This document shows, one piece after another, positions 11,896-24,481 of a stretch of 64,000 nucleotides of DNA. The translations under genes were made by a program, and so were the position numbers. Where the stretch lies: NCBI GenBank assembly GCA_947846985.1, contig CANTUZ010000005.1, positions 3,844,001 to 3,908,000 on the forward strand, given 5' to 3'. Source of the DNA: Fratercula arctica. Its lineage: Eukaryota; Chordata; Aves; Charadriiformes; Alcidae. Numbering within the stretch: position 1 is the stretch's first letter; the number at the start of each line of letters is the position of its first letter. The notes under the pieces were generated by a model. That model was not told the DNA's origin, ran no database searches, and was given only the letters and a program-made list of their open reading frames with translations.

Positions 11896-14800
11896 CACGC
11901 AGGAGTCTGCATGGAAAACAACCTGTGGCACCGGAGGAGGAAGGTGTGGCCAAAGCCTTGGCACATTTCTTGAGTTTATCAGAGTAAGATAAACATTATT
12001 AGTATGAAAGCTATGCTTCTCTGGAATTAGTAGTCATGCTTCTCTGGAACTTGCAAACGCCTCGAGTTTGCAGATCTTCATTTCAATTCCTGTATCTGGG
12101 ATATTTGCTGCCTCAAGAGATTCTCTACAAGCTGCCTGCTTTCCTAGGAACTGCCTAATTACTGAAGCCTAGTTACTTGAGCAGATTACAGGGGCTGTTA
12201 GAAGAGAAGAACTTTTACTGCCTATGAATCTGAACATTTTGCCTATCTCATAACAGCCCTGTGAACTTTTCAGCACGAGTTTAGAAATTACAATTAGGAT
12301 GGAATATGTTTAGAGCTGAAAATCACGAGCTTCACCGAGTCCAAACAAGCTCCCTGTGCTCTGGAGCTGCACTTCTGAGCAGCATTTGTCAAGTCCCCGG
12401 TACGGAACAAGGGGACCTGCTGCAATGATTCAGTGCTATTGTGCAAGCTCAAACAATCGCCCATCCGCAGGCGCATATTTACATTTCTGTTTACACATCA
12501 GTAGCCTGGCAATATCGGAAAGAACAAATACTTAAGGCAGGCAATGAATCACACAATTTTGGTTTAGTAGGACTACTGGAAAAGATGTGAAATGTGAGAA
12601 CTTTATTGATATAATCTTAATTAGGACAAGTTTGATTTCTGTACTTAAAGATGATGTCAGGATTTAATACTAAGTAAAGCCATCCAAACCACTTTAGTAA
12701 TGACAAACGCACAGGGATTATAACTAGTTCACTTACGCTGATCTGGCAGACGTCAAAACATTCTGTTGCAGAACACAAAACATCTTTTTATATGGAATAG
12801 AGTATTTTAAAGACTTAAAAACACGAATCTCTATTTTGTGCTAATCATATTAAACAAGGACACTAATTTAATCTCAAAATAAATTCACATTCAGAATTAT
12901 TTATGGCAAGGTAGTAGATGTAATATGAAGAGCACAAAGCACATTAATGTCCTAATTCAGCTGGAGTCACATCTTAATCTCTTTGTTGGGAGCTGAAAGA
13001 GAAGAGTATTGTGAAAATTGCTGGCTTTGCCTACTAACATTGACTAACCCATTCTCTGCTATTTACTAACCAGACAGCGCTACAACAAAGACTTGAAGAA
13101 GCACTGAATGTATTTCAACACAGCCACATGACCAGTCAGCCCTTTCTTTGCCATATCCACAGCTGATGTTCAGAAACCTATGGATTTCGAGACAGCAGAA
13201 GTTCCTAATATTCCTGGAACATAGACTCAGACCCATCCGATGCTTCTTTTACACTTTATTACATATCGCTTTGTCATTTCCCAGTATTTGCTACGAATCG
13301 CAGAACACCCTGCCAAGTATACAATATATAATGATATACTTCAAAGTAATCCTTGCCTGTCTCAAAACATCCCCATTCCGTAAGAGCGCAGAATGCTGAA
13401 AAGCGCTTGATACCAATTTCAATCCCACCCTTGAACCAGGTTAGAGAAAGTACTGGGTGAACATCTGACGCGTATAGAACGTCTACCTTCCTTAGCGCCG
13501 GCGCTGCCAGGTAACTCCTGTATTTGCTGTTAATGACCCTGTATATATAATAACAGGCTTTGAGGCAGCACTTGTGTTCAGGATCAGCCCCATAGGGTAC
13601 GTGACCATACACATATCTTCATAGCTGTCCCTTTTTTGTTAGGAGTGAGGTAACATGGGAGAGCAAGAAAAAGAAGACACAGAAAGAGATGTTTGCAGCA
13701 GCTCCCAAGCTACCTTTCTGCTCTCTGTGGGAGTCTTCCCAGAGATCCTGGGTGATCCGTGGGTGACACTGAGCCACCAGTTGCAATTCAGAGCACGGAG
13801 ATGCTACAATGACCTTGCGAACTGCACTGAAGTTAGAGAGATCTTAGCCATTCCGAAAGGATTCCTCCGTAAGATGCATCAGGGAAAACGAGTTCTGTGC
13901 CATTTCCAGTACAAAATAAGCAAACGCTACATTAATCTGAAGCAGATAAACTTCTATGAATCACAGAGATGAGAGCACAAGGAGAGAAACTGATGAATGA
14001 AGAGATCAGAAGAGCCAAGTGCAGTACAACAGTAAGGAGGGTCTGTGTCTTTGCGCCTGTTACTTCTCCCCCTGCATCTCCAATGAGTCTCTCACTCTGC
14101 ACAATATGGGAAACAGGATTATATTAATAAAAAAACCCCCTCAAACTTGCAAACATCTGCTCCTTTGTCCAAACTTCAGTTGCAGCTGTGGAAGTCCTCA
14201 AACTCTTCTTGTAAAAATTAATGCTAATTAATTAACAATAACTTTTCCACCACCGAAATTCGGCATATTATGCTGTAACTGTTACTCATTTAGACAGGGC
14301 TTCTTCATTGGAAGACCAGGTGAACCAGAACTGAAAATCTGCTCTAGAAATGGGTGTATTTTATGCATTACTAGCCACAGACTCGATCAAGTAGCTTATT
14401 AATATTATATTCATAATAATGTATAACCACTGAATATTCTTGGGGGGGAAAAATTTGCATTAAAATAAATGGAAAACTGCATTCACACAATGCAGCTTTT
14501 ACAGAAACATCCTGTGCTAGTTCTAAAACGAGCATCATCAAGTCAGCATGAGGACATATAAACAAACGAACAAGCATTTCACTGCTCAACCTGAAACGCG
14601 TGACTTCACTGAAGCTCGCTTCTCTTATCTCCCCTTGTTTTCTTTTTTAGGGAGTATGTTTAAGAAAGTGGCTAGAACAAAAAAGTCACAAAGACATCTA
14701 AGTCAGCTGTTCCAGTTCTCAATAAAGAAGAAGCAGGAGAACAAGACCATGTAATTTAAGACTTTCAAACGTCCACGGTTTTATCTTCTTGCCTTATATA

Positions 14801-15048
14801 AATTGTGATAGAATCCAGAATGAAAAACTAAGAATCACACAGGGTAAGTTCCCTGAGAGAATCGTTTTAAAGGAGCCGTAACACCAGTTCTTCAAAAAAG
14901 CTTCAGAAATACTACCATATGGGGTTTAGAGTCCTTAAACTGAAGACATGTGTTTCATATGAATTAGCAAGTAGAAGTGCTGTGCGCAGGTCCCAGAACT
15001 GGTAACGACCCTACTGTGATAGGGAGGGAGCATGTTAAGGCAGTCATG

Positions 15049-15071
15049 CACACACACACACATATATATAT
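15049..15071. repeat. (CA)n(TA)n microsatellite
   Basis: CACACACACACACA followed directly by TATATATATA, in ANO1 intron 1. Confidence 0.9.
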
Positions 15072-15366
15072 TTGTTTAAAAAAAAAGCATACATACATAT
15101 AAATATAGGTTGTATATTTTGGTTATACTATGCTCTTTCTGCAGAAGAAATGCTGGTGTGTGCAATATGTCGGATATTTTTTGGATTGAGGTTCTTTTTA
15201 AAAAAAAAACTTTGCTAGATACTGAGAGGAAATGCCTCCGTAGGGTTTTGCTTACTATATAATGCCCCCTAGCAGCAGAGTCCTCCTTCAGCACATTCTT
15301 ACCTATTTCTTTACTTCTTGTTATCTGCCAAATTCAAAGCTACAGGTTAATCCTTGGGCTAAGAAG

Positions 15367-15386
15367 AAAAAAAAAAAAAAAAAAAA
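15367..15386. repeat. A20 homopolymer
   Basis: Uninterrupted A run in ANO1 intron 1; no retrogene body with a poly(A) tail was recognised in front of it. Confidence 0.9.
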
Positions 15387-17209
15387 TTCTCACAAGTGAC
15401 TCACCTATCACTTCCTCCTCTTATTTGTTGGGTTTTTTTTTTTCTCTCTACTGACGTATCACAAGGCTGTCAGATTTGGAGCCCGAAATCCCCGCTTCGT
15501 CCTCGAGAAAAATAAGGCAAGGCAAATGTCAAGGAAGCCTCCGCATGCCACCCCACCGGCGTGCCTCATTCCTGCCCTACGGGTCATTCCTCCTGGCCCG
15601 TGAAGCCCTGCCACGGGACAGCCAGCGAGGATACCCGCTGCTGGCAAAGAGGGGAGATCTTTTTTGGGACGCTGACACCTGTTTACGAGGCACTGGCCCG
15701 AGATCAACAGCCCGGTCAGGAACCACAGTGCTCTCCAAGGAGCCCTCGTCCACGTCCTGAACTTTTGTCCTGTTCAAAGTCCAGAAGTTAAGCACTGATT
15801 AGATCCACATCTGTGATCATTGGATTTACATTTCCCCCGGCCTCTCCCCAGTTGTGAGCAGCCAGATGTTGCCTCTAGCTGCACCGCTTCTGGAGATGCG
15901 GGAGGTCGTTCTAATACCACGGACCGGCCTGGCAGGCAAAGGGTCGCTGTTAAAGGCAACCAACCAAACCCCAGGGCAAGATTAAGGCTTTCAGGGATGT
16001 TGGCACCTCCTGTCCACCCGCCTGCAGAGAGGTGACTCCCTGCCCCTTTGATCTCTAGCACCACGCTAAGTAGGACGCCCTGGAACTCACCCATCTCCTT
16101 TGCTTTTGTGTTTATTTTAAAGCTTTGCCGTAGCCTAGGTCTGTACAGGGTATTACCTTAATGAAGCAAACAGGAGGTTATCATCCAATCCATTTAAAAA
16201 AAAAAAAGGATAAGATTGAACAGCGAAATAAAACTTGGATTCCAAGGACAGTTGCCTTTACAGAATTGAAAATACTTTTAAAGCAGGACAATCTTAATAT
16301 AGCTGACGCTGACGACTTTGTTAGCACTTCGTATCAGACTGAACGGCAGAGCCCGCTCGGAGACTTCGCGCCCAGTATTTGGGAATCTGAAAACCAACTC
16401 CTGTCACACGGGGGGAGAAAATTCAGCTCCTGGCAGGATTATTTGAAACATCAGCTCGCTCAGCCGTATTCCTCAGTACTGACATACCAACGGCGGGTCT
16501 CTAGAGCGGGGCTGCAGCTTTCCTGGAAGGCTGTCTACGGCTTTAAAGTTATTGATCTATTATTATCAGCAACATGTTAAAAGAAGGTTAGAGGGACACA
16601 CAACTATGACATCATTTCTATTTCTGCCCTTCTATTTTTGTTTTTAAAGATTAATTTACTCTCTTTGCAGTATGTAGCCCTAGGCTTGGACACGCCTAAT
16701 CTGACAGAACCCTTGTGAAATGGGAAATCTAAACATGAAGAGCAAATCACCTAAAAACTGTAATGATAGTAAACCGAACATTTTGTTTGAAATGACATTT
16801 TCAACAGCACATAAAGGTCCAGCAAATACAAATTCTACCATACCAAGACTCATGCTACCTGTTTATTTAGACCCTGGAGAATCCCACATTTTATCAAAAA
16901 CCACAAAGCTCCCCAAGACAAATTGCACTTTTTTTCCCCCAACTACCAACAACTACTTAATGGTCTACTAAGTAAGTCTATTCTTCTACCAGACACTGGA
17001 AAAATATTTCAGATTTGCTTCTGTTGCTATTCCACAAAATACAGCATTAAAGCCAGGCTCAAGTCCACTGCAGCTTGTTCTTTGCAAACTCTAATGTCAA
17101 TTTTACCAATTATTTCTGTAATTTGATAGCACTTCATAGCAAAATAGACAAAATGAGCAAAATTCTGCTCTTAATTACTTTGCTACACGTACAGAATAAC
17201 TCTTACAAC

Positions 17210-17229
17210 TTTTTTTTTTTTTTTTTTTT
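17210..17229. repeat. T20 homopolymer
   Basis: Uninterrupted T run in ANO1 intron 1; no retrogene recognised next to it. Confidence 0.9.
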
Positions 17230-20200
17230 CCATTTTACGTTAGTTTTAATGAGAGCAGAAGCACTGGAGGGATTCACTAAAATGCATCAGGACGAAAGGC
17301 TCTAATCCTCTTTCTTGTGCGCGTTAGTTACTGCTGACTTCCCGAACTCTGCAATGTCATATCCCGAGTTAGACGCACCGTGAGAACAAGAGGATGGACT
17401 GGATATGGAAGATCCACTGAATCCACGCTCTAGGAATCCTGTTAGTTATGTTTTGAAGGGTTATGATGCTCATTATTTTTGTCTGTACGTTCTGAGGGAA
17501 GGGAGGTTTTAACTAACAGGAGCAGTTAGGATGAAAGGAAAAAAAACCTAAGAAAGAGATTATGGGGAGAGAATTGGTATGTATTGGGACAATGTATACC
17601 TAAACTCTCACAGCAGCTTTTAGACATATCTAAATAAATTTTAAATAATATTTTCCCTTAGCAGGCTATTCCAAATAGCTCCTTATGGCAAACACGCGAA
17701 AATGAGGATCCAAAGATTATCAGTTTTACTCTTAAAACATCAGTCATAGACTGCAACCTGGGGCTGAGGGCACAGCATGTACTGGCTGCCACAGCTGCTC
17801 TTGATCCAAGAGGTTTCCCATTTAAAGTCCTAATCTTGAAACGTTTGCCCTCATGTTTAAATTTACGTACATCAATACCACGAGGGCATTCAGACGGCAT
17901 AGACTTAGGCACAGATGCCTTGGAAGGTTCTGCCGACCCGATAAAGATGTTTTTGACTACAGTCACCTCGTTGAGTAACTGCGGCTCTTCTCCGTCTGCG
18001 CTGAAAGAGCCAGTGACCGCGGGTGGGGTTCTGCCTGGCAGAGCTCCACCTTACGTACGTTCTTTGGGTGTGCCAGCGCAGGTGGAGCGGAGCTGATAGC
18101 GAGACGCCGGTAGGCGATATTCATCCAAGGTGCCCAGTGCAACCTCTGGCTATTTGAGGAAATAAAACCAAAATCCTGCAACTGAGCAAAAGCTTGGTAC
18201 GAGCAAGTTTTGCTCGTAGCCCTGCAGTTTCCACTTGGATGAGGAGCAACACTGTTATATGAAAATAAAATGTTTTGCTGGCATCAAAACGATCTCTCTC
18301 TCCCTGAGCAAGTGAATGCAAATCAATGAAGGAGAAAAGCTCTATTAACTCTTGTCCATCCATGAGAATGCGATTCCCTGCATTCCCCAGTCTTAATGAA
18401 CTAAGTTGAGGCATAGCAGAGGTTGAAGACCTCAGAAGTGACTATGTAACCAGGCGGTCTCCTCCTTGCTGTTAAGAAAGAGCTGAGATCTGACTGCCAG
18501 GAAGAAGCCGATGCTCCGGGAAGGTGCCACGTGCTGGCCAGCTAGCTTGCCCCGTGCCAGAGGATGCCGAAACACACGCTATAGGAAAATAAGATACTCC
18601 TGTTTAGGATTCCTGGTGGTCCCATCTTGGGTGGCAAAATTCTTGGAGCAGAGAACTAATCCGTGAGCAAAGTCAGCTTTCCCTTCGGTGGCGGCAAGAG
18701 GAAGGATTGGTCCAGTGCCTCGGTAAGGCATTTCAAGACCCCCAGATGAAAGGCACGCTTGAAATGTTTGAGCACAGATACACGTTCTTTGCAGTTTGTC
18801 CCTCGGCAGGGAAGCTGACGATGACAGCAGCGCTGAGCCCAGGCTCATCAAGTCTCCTCCTTAATGAGCTTTTGACAGTCTTTACTATCTGGTACATCGT
18901 TATATCAAAGGAGCAGTCAAGACCCAGTCTAAGTGTGAACTGCTGCCCTGTAGGTTTTGTAACAGGGGACAGACTGACTAAAAAGTCCCAATTATCCAAA
19001 GGCACACCGGCCAATCCACACTTACTAGCAAGGACTAATGAAGAGGAAATTGCCACAAAATTGCTGTCAATGGTAAAATGGAAAGGAGCAGAGCACGGAG
19101 GGCTGAGGGCTCTGTGGGTACTGCAGGTGGTGAAAGGCAACTGGGCCAAAATCTCCACCCAGATTTCCAGGTGTGATTCCTAACTTGCTCCCGTTTGCTC
19201 CGCAGCAGTACTTTTCCCAAAGGAGCTCAGAATCCATACCAAAGGTACGGCCCTTAAAGAAGCAGATTTCTGCAGGAAGGCAGTCGTGTCCACAGCCAGC
19301 GCTTCGCTCACTGCTCCTCATCAGAGCGCAAGCAGTCACCGACAAAATGCATGGTCAAAAGGTATTTTAACCACCACAGGCCACCCGTGAAGAGACTTTA
19401 GCGAAATACAACCATGAAAACGCATCACACCCTCGTGTTCGGTGATGGTCTGCCTGAAGATACTCTGGGTAAGAAAGGAAACAGCAGCTCCTGCCAAGAG
19501 CAAGCGTTTGACATCAATGCAGATAAAGATCGAAAACGTTATTTGTTTTCATATTTCCTGGGAAAGACATTGAAGATGTTGCAACCTTGTTATTTATAGA
19601 GGGCCAAGGTTTCATCCTAGAATTTAGGAGAGGAATTTATTTTCTTCTAAAGTGTGATTAAGTTTATAAGCTTAAGACAAGGTTTTATTGTGTTTTTCTG
19701 TTTTGGTTAGCAGAATAATATTTCACTTGCTGTCTTTTTTTTTTTCTTTTTTTTTTTTTAAAATGAAAATGTTCTATTCATTTATCTGGTAAATGTTTAT
19801 CAGTACAGTGAAAAAAACCTAAACAATGGAATAAAATGGAATTAAACTTTAATATATCGCTTATCCTCAAGCCTTGAAACATTTAGAAAAACAATACTCT
19901 GCACGAAAAAAAATTCTTGTTTTACCAAAATATTTAGAAAAGTAATTTCTTTGGATACTGTCATGTAGTATATCTGTTATTCCATAAACTCTGAAAAAAT
20001 ATATTGTAAACTGCTATTTGCAAACTTTACCGCTTTTTAATAACACATACTCTATGTCGGTTGGTTAGTTCAAACAGTTTAGAAAAGACATGCTGCGTTT
20101 TTGCTCGCTAGGTTTCTAGTCTCATGAATAGTCTATATTTTTTTTTAATTTTTTTAAAGTATTCTAGATATCCAGAAATTACCTTGACGTGATTGCTTTT

Positions 20201-20791
20201 AAAACTGTAATAAATTTATTGCTAATTAAGAGAAAGGGAAGTTCTTCTCCCTGACCACATAGTGATGTCGACACTGGTATTTAAAGAAATAGAGGGCAAC
20301 TAGGTAAATATAAATAAAGGCGATGCAATTCTGACTGATTTCAAATCTAATGGAGATAACTCGCTAGTAACGTCCTTGAACCATTTGCTTTGCTATCCTT
20401 TTGGATGTCTGGAACCCATAGCTGTTGCTATTTTTTATTATGACTGGCTGTGTACCGGAGATACTCTGTGAAGTGATGTGACAGAGCAACAGTGGTTACG
20501 GTGGAGCAGGTGTCGTAACGCTGGATCAGTTATTGCACCATGCATTAATTTGAGAGCCATATGATATTTAAAATATCTGAACCAGTTGCAGTGCTTAAAA
20601 AAAAAAAATCCTAGGGGTGCACATTTTTATTTTCACGCCGTCACTCTTCAGCCAACTCAAGATCAAGGCACCCTTCCACTAGCTGCTTGGTAAAGACATA
20701 CCGAGGGGCAGGCGCCTCACCTGGCCCAACAGCACCAGGGCATCACCCACAGCCAGCCCCCGAGAGAACACACACGTTTGGGGAACACACA

Positions 20792-21219
20792 CATGATCAA
20801 GGGACTGGAACACCCCTCTTATGAAGAAAGGCTGAGGGATTGGGGTCTTTTCAGTCTGGAAAAAAGACAACTGAGGGGGGGATCTTATCAACACTCACAA
20901 ACACTGAAAGGATGGGCGTCAGGAGGATGGGGCCAGGCTCTTTTCAGTGGTGCCCGGGGACAGGACAAGAGGTAACGGGCACAAACTTGACCATAGGAAG
21001 TTCCACCTAAACATGACGAGGAACTTCTTTCCTGTGAGGGTGGCAGAGCCCTGGCACAGGCTGCCCAGAGAGGTGGTGGAGTCTCCGTCTCTGGAGACAT
21101 TCCAAACCCACCTGGAGGCGTTCCTGTGCCACCTGCTCTGGGTGACCCTGCTCTGGCAGGGGGTTGGACTGGGTGATCTCCAGAGGTCCCTTCCAGCCCC
21201 TACCATTCTGTGATTCTGT
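20792..21219 (+). mobile_element. CR1 LINE 3'-end fragment (younger)
   Basis: Starts at ATGATCAAGGGACTGGAACA and runs through the well-known CR1 tail, including GGTGGCAGAGCCCTGGCACA, GTTGGACTGGGTGATCTCCA and the final CATTCTGTGATTCTGT. It is truncated at the 5' end, as most CR1 copies are. It is plus-strand, therefore antisense to ANO1, in intron 1. It is clearly less diverged than the copy at 11296 and of the same subfamily as the copies at 45014 and 61451. Confidence 0.95.
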
Positions 21220-23974
21220 TTGGCCCTGTTCACCTCCTTTGCATGATAAAAACCTTAAGAAAAACAGGACGACCTTCCAAGCAATGTAAATTTGCTTCTT
21301 GCCAATCTGGGAGCCATAGAGGAGCAGCAGCAGATATGCCTGGGATAAAATGTGCATGCAATCGATTTCCCTGGCTTTGTAGCCTGCAAGAGACCTTATA
21401 CTGGAGGGAGAGGGGGTGTGTGCAGAGTGGTGGGGGACTTGGTTAGGGAAAGCGATGTCAGACCTCCTCCCTGAGGAACAGCTTCCATCCAAGCAGCTCC
21501 TCCAGCAGGGTGAAGAGAGCAGGGTGGAGTACAGGCGTTGTGTACAGCACTAACACATACATAAAGGTACTATCCAACAGCGGATAGTGACGGCACCTCT
21601 ATCAATAACTACACGTACTTACATGAAGCAATATTTCAACGTTAAAACACGTCATGTTTCTGAATCTATTTATTTTCCTTGCCTAATTTTAACAGGAGCT
21701 TGATTTCTGTTTATATGAAACTAAGACTTCTTTCCTGATAATTTTCATCTCCAACTATATTCCTTCAGGAAGTATTTATAACTCAGATCAACAGTTTATA
21801 TTCCTTATTCCTTTCCTACCTGTGGGCTGCTTCTTGCCTGTGAAGCCCTCATGACCAAAGGCAGGAAGGACAGTGACTGCCACCACAGCACAGCTCCAAA
21901 GCAGTCCAACAAGATGCTTCAAGGAAACTTCAGAGAACACAGAAAGTCGTCTTGATTAATGTCCCTCCATAGTACATCACAAAATTGTATTTTGTGGAAG
22001 GCTGGATGCTCTAATGGTACTGAAAATTGGAGTGAGGATAAACATAGGTATGACTTGACCCAGCCCAAAGCTTTTGGAGTGCCAGTTCTCACAGGAGGAA
22101 GTATCTACAAGACCAATGTTGTCACCCCTGAACATGATGTTCCAGTGGAAAAAAAACATCTCATCGCACCTACTCCAGCCTATGTAACAATTCCCACAGC
22201 GCACTATTGGGATCCCCCTGGACAAGAAAATATCAAGTACTTTCTCTGATAATCTTTCCGCTTGCTAATCAGCCCCCAGGCCCTTAGAAGGGACTCAGCC
22301 TGTGACCTTTTAAACACGATTTAAGAAGCCAAGCGCCAAAATTAGCCAACTGCAGAAAAATCTGCATCTGAAATGCTATTTTTCATAGTAAAATTATTAC
22401 TTGCTGGTTTGACAGAAAGGGACACATCTTGCTAATCTTGAGGCTTTTTAGCACTTGTATCCTGTTTGGCTTCTCTCCTTGTGCCTATTTATTTGGGAAA
22501 TTTATGGTGCGATTCCCAGAGGTTTGGATGGCGTATCGCTTAACCACTTCAGTAAACAATCTGGAGTACTGTTTAAATATGGAAACGCTTAGTAGCAGCA
22601 CAGCCAAAGTGACTGGTTGAGCTGCTGCTATGCCTTAGGAAACCTATGCCTTAGGAAAAAAAGAGGGGGGGGATCTGCTTGTGCAGACAGCCATTTATCT
22701 GTCATTATTTCACCAACACCACCGGGGCGCACCACACAGCTGTAAGATTTACAAATTGTAAAATATTGATTCGGTTCAGCAGATTAAAATTTCCACCCAG
22801 CAATGACCTTATGAAACTCTGCCCTTCTGAACGGAGCCTTGCTGCTTCACCATGGGGAACCAAATGAGGTATGCCAGTTGCACCCTCAGGGGTCGTAGTC
22901 CCCATGGGTGCAATGGCTGGCAGTTTAAACTGGGATGCCAAGCTTCTGCAATCCTAAAATGCAGCAGTATCCCCACCGCTGGCACAAGGTCCATTCTGCC
23001 CTTGAGCTGGAATCTCTTTCTTTGGGTTTGTGGAAGGATACTTACTGTTTTTACCATTTACTGACAGTTCTGCCTTCTCCTTACTTTGTAGGTACCAAAG
23101 ACAAGGCTGTTTCTGCTCAGGTCCCAATCACAGCAAATTTCCTCAAACTTTTCAGACTACGTGATATATAACCACATGGTATGTGGTAAGCCACATCTGA
23201 CCACGCATTTCATCAGTTTTCTAAATCCAGTCTCTTGCCTGAACTCCTGCACGGAACGCCTCCTCTCAGAAACTAGATTTGCTGTCCACAATGAGGATGT
23301 GTGCCTCCTTCTACTGAATTAATGGGGTGACCAGTTGGGAATCTTCTGAGTCGTTATACTACCACCTCATGACCCTCACCTCCAAGAAATAGCTGAGATT
23401 TTTCTTGCTCAATCACTAGAAAACCTCACCCGGTACATGGGCTCCTCTCTCATGTGTCAGTTAAGGCACAACCTTGTAAACCTCATCTTCCTTGTAAATT
23501 AAGCAGAAATTGGTAATAAATTAAAGTTGCTGGATTGCCTGAGCCCCCTCACGATGGTGTAAGAAACCACTAATGCAACACTCCACTGCTCTCGTGGCCA
23601 CCTTTGTCTTGCTCTTGGGAGATGCCTTCTGTTGAAGAACTTCTAGTCACTACTGGTAGCAGAGGTGCTCTCAGAGCAGAAAAGCAGAAAACAGTGTCAA
23701 ACCAACTCACAGCTAACACCTCATGATCAAACTGCACGCCCACTGCTTGTCCACCCTGTGCCCAAAAGCAACGGGACTTCTCAGTTTCAAGAAACACCCA
23801 CAAAAATATCTTTCCTATGACTGTAATTCCTTTAAAAGCCCAGCAGGGCTCTCAGTACAGCGGGACGTGGTTTCTGCTCAAACACAGGCTGTTCCTGATC
23901 TTCTCCAAGGGTATCACATGGATATCACTGCTCTGTCTAGCATCGCAGGTTACTTCAGGACTCCCTCCTTATAT

Positions 23975-24009
23975 ATCAGTTGATCACAACTGTGATCAGT
24001 ACAACTGAT
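23975..24009. repeat. Nested inverted repeat
   Basis: Outer arms ATCAGTTG / CAACTGAT (8 bp, perfect) enclose inner arms GATCAC / GTGATC (6 bp, perfect, 4-bp spacer). It could fold as a small cruciform or hairpin, or bind a dimeric factor. No function can be assigned. Confidence 0.7.
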
Positions 24010-24050
24010 CCCTTTGTGAGACGTAGCTCAGAAAAAGGCACATGACAATT

Positions 24051-24106
24051 TACTTCCAGTAAAGATGAAAGAGCAAGGTACTTCCAGTAAAGACGAAAGA
24101 GCAACA
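24051..24106. repeat. 28-bp tandem duplication
   Basis: Two adjacent 28-bp copies starting TACTTCCAGTAAAGA, differing at three positions. Lies 42 bp after a nested palindrome (23975-24009). Confidence 0.9.
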
Positions 24107-24447
24107 GCAGCATTTCTCTGGGATATTGCCTGCAGCACTCATCACCCCCTATTTCAGAAACATGGACTCAAATTTAAACAAATGCAAAATGACTGAGGTG
24201 ATGGTGGCAGTGATGGACGTAGAAGCTTGTCCTTTGAGAAGACAATAAAAGAACTTGAGTGTTTTAAGTTAAAAAACTACGCCTTCGTTACCCCTAGTCG
24301 GGTGGTCAAGAAGCCAAAGAGCAATGAAGAACAAATAAAGTGCACGTGTGATTACATTAATTTTAAAACACTCCAAGATGATCATTAGTGCTGAGGCTTT
24401 GGATCAGAGGCATGAGGCTCATATCAGAGCAATGGAGGCAAAAAAAG

Positions 24448-24481
24448 AAAATAAATAAATAAATAAATAAATAAATAAAAA
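24448..24481. repeat. (AAAT)n microsatellite
   Basis: About eight near-perfect copies of the tetranucleotide AAAT/ATAA in ANO1 intron 1. Confidence 0.95.

Noticed and set aside
20919..21492. Minus-strand open frames of 104 and 161 codons
   Set aside because: Mostly the complement of the CR1 tail at 20792-21219.
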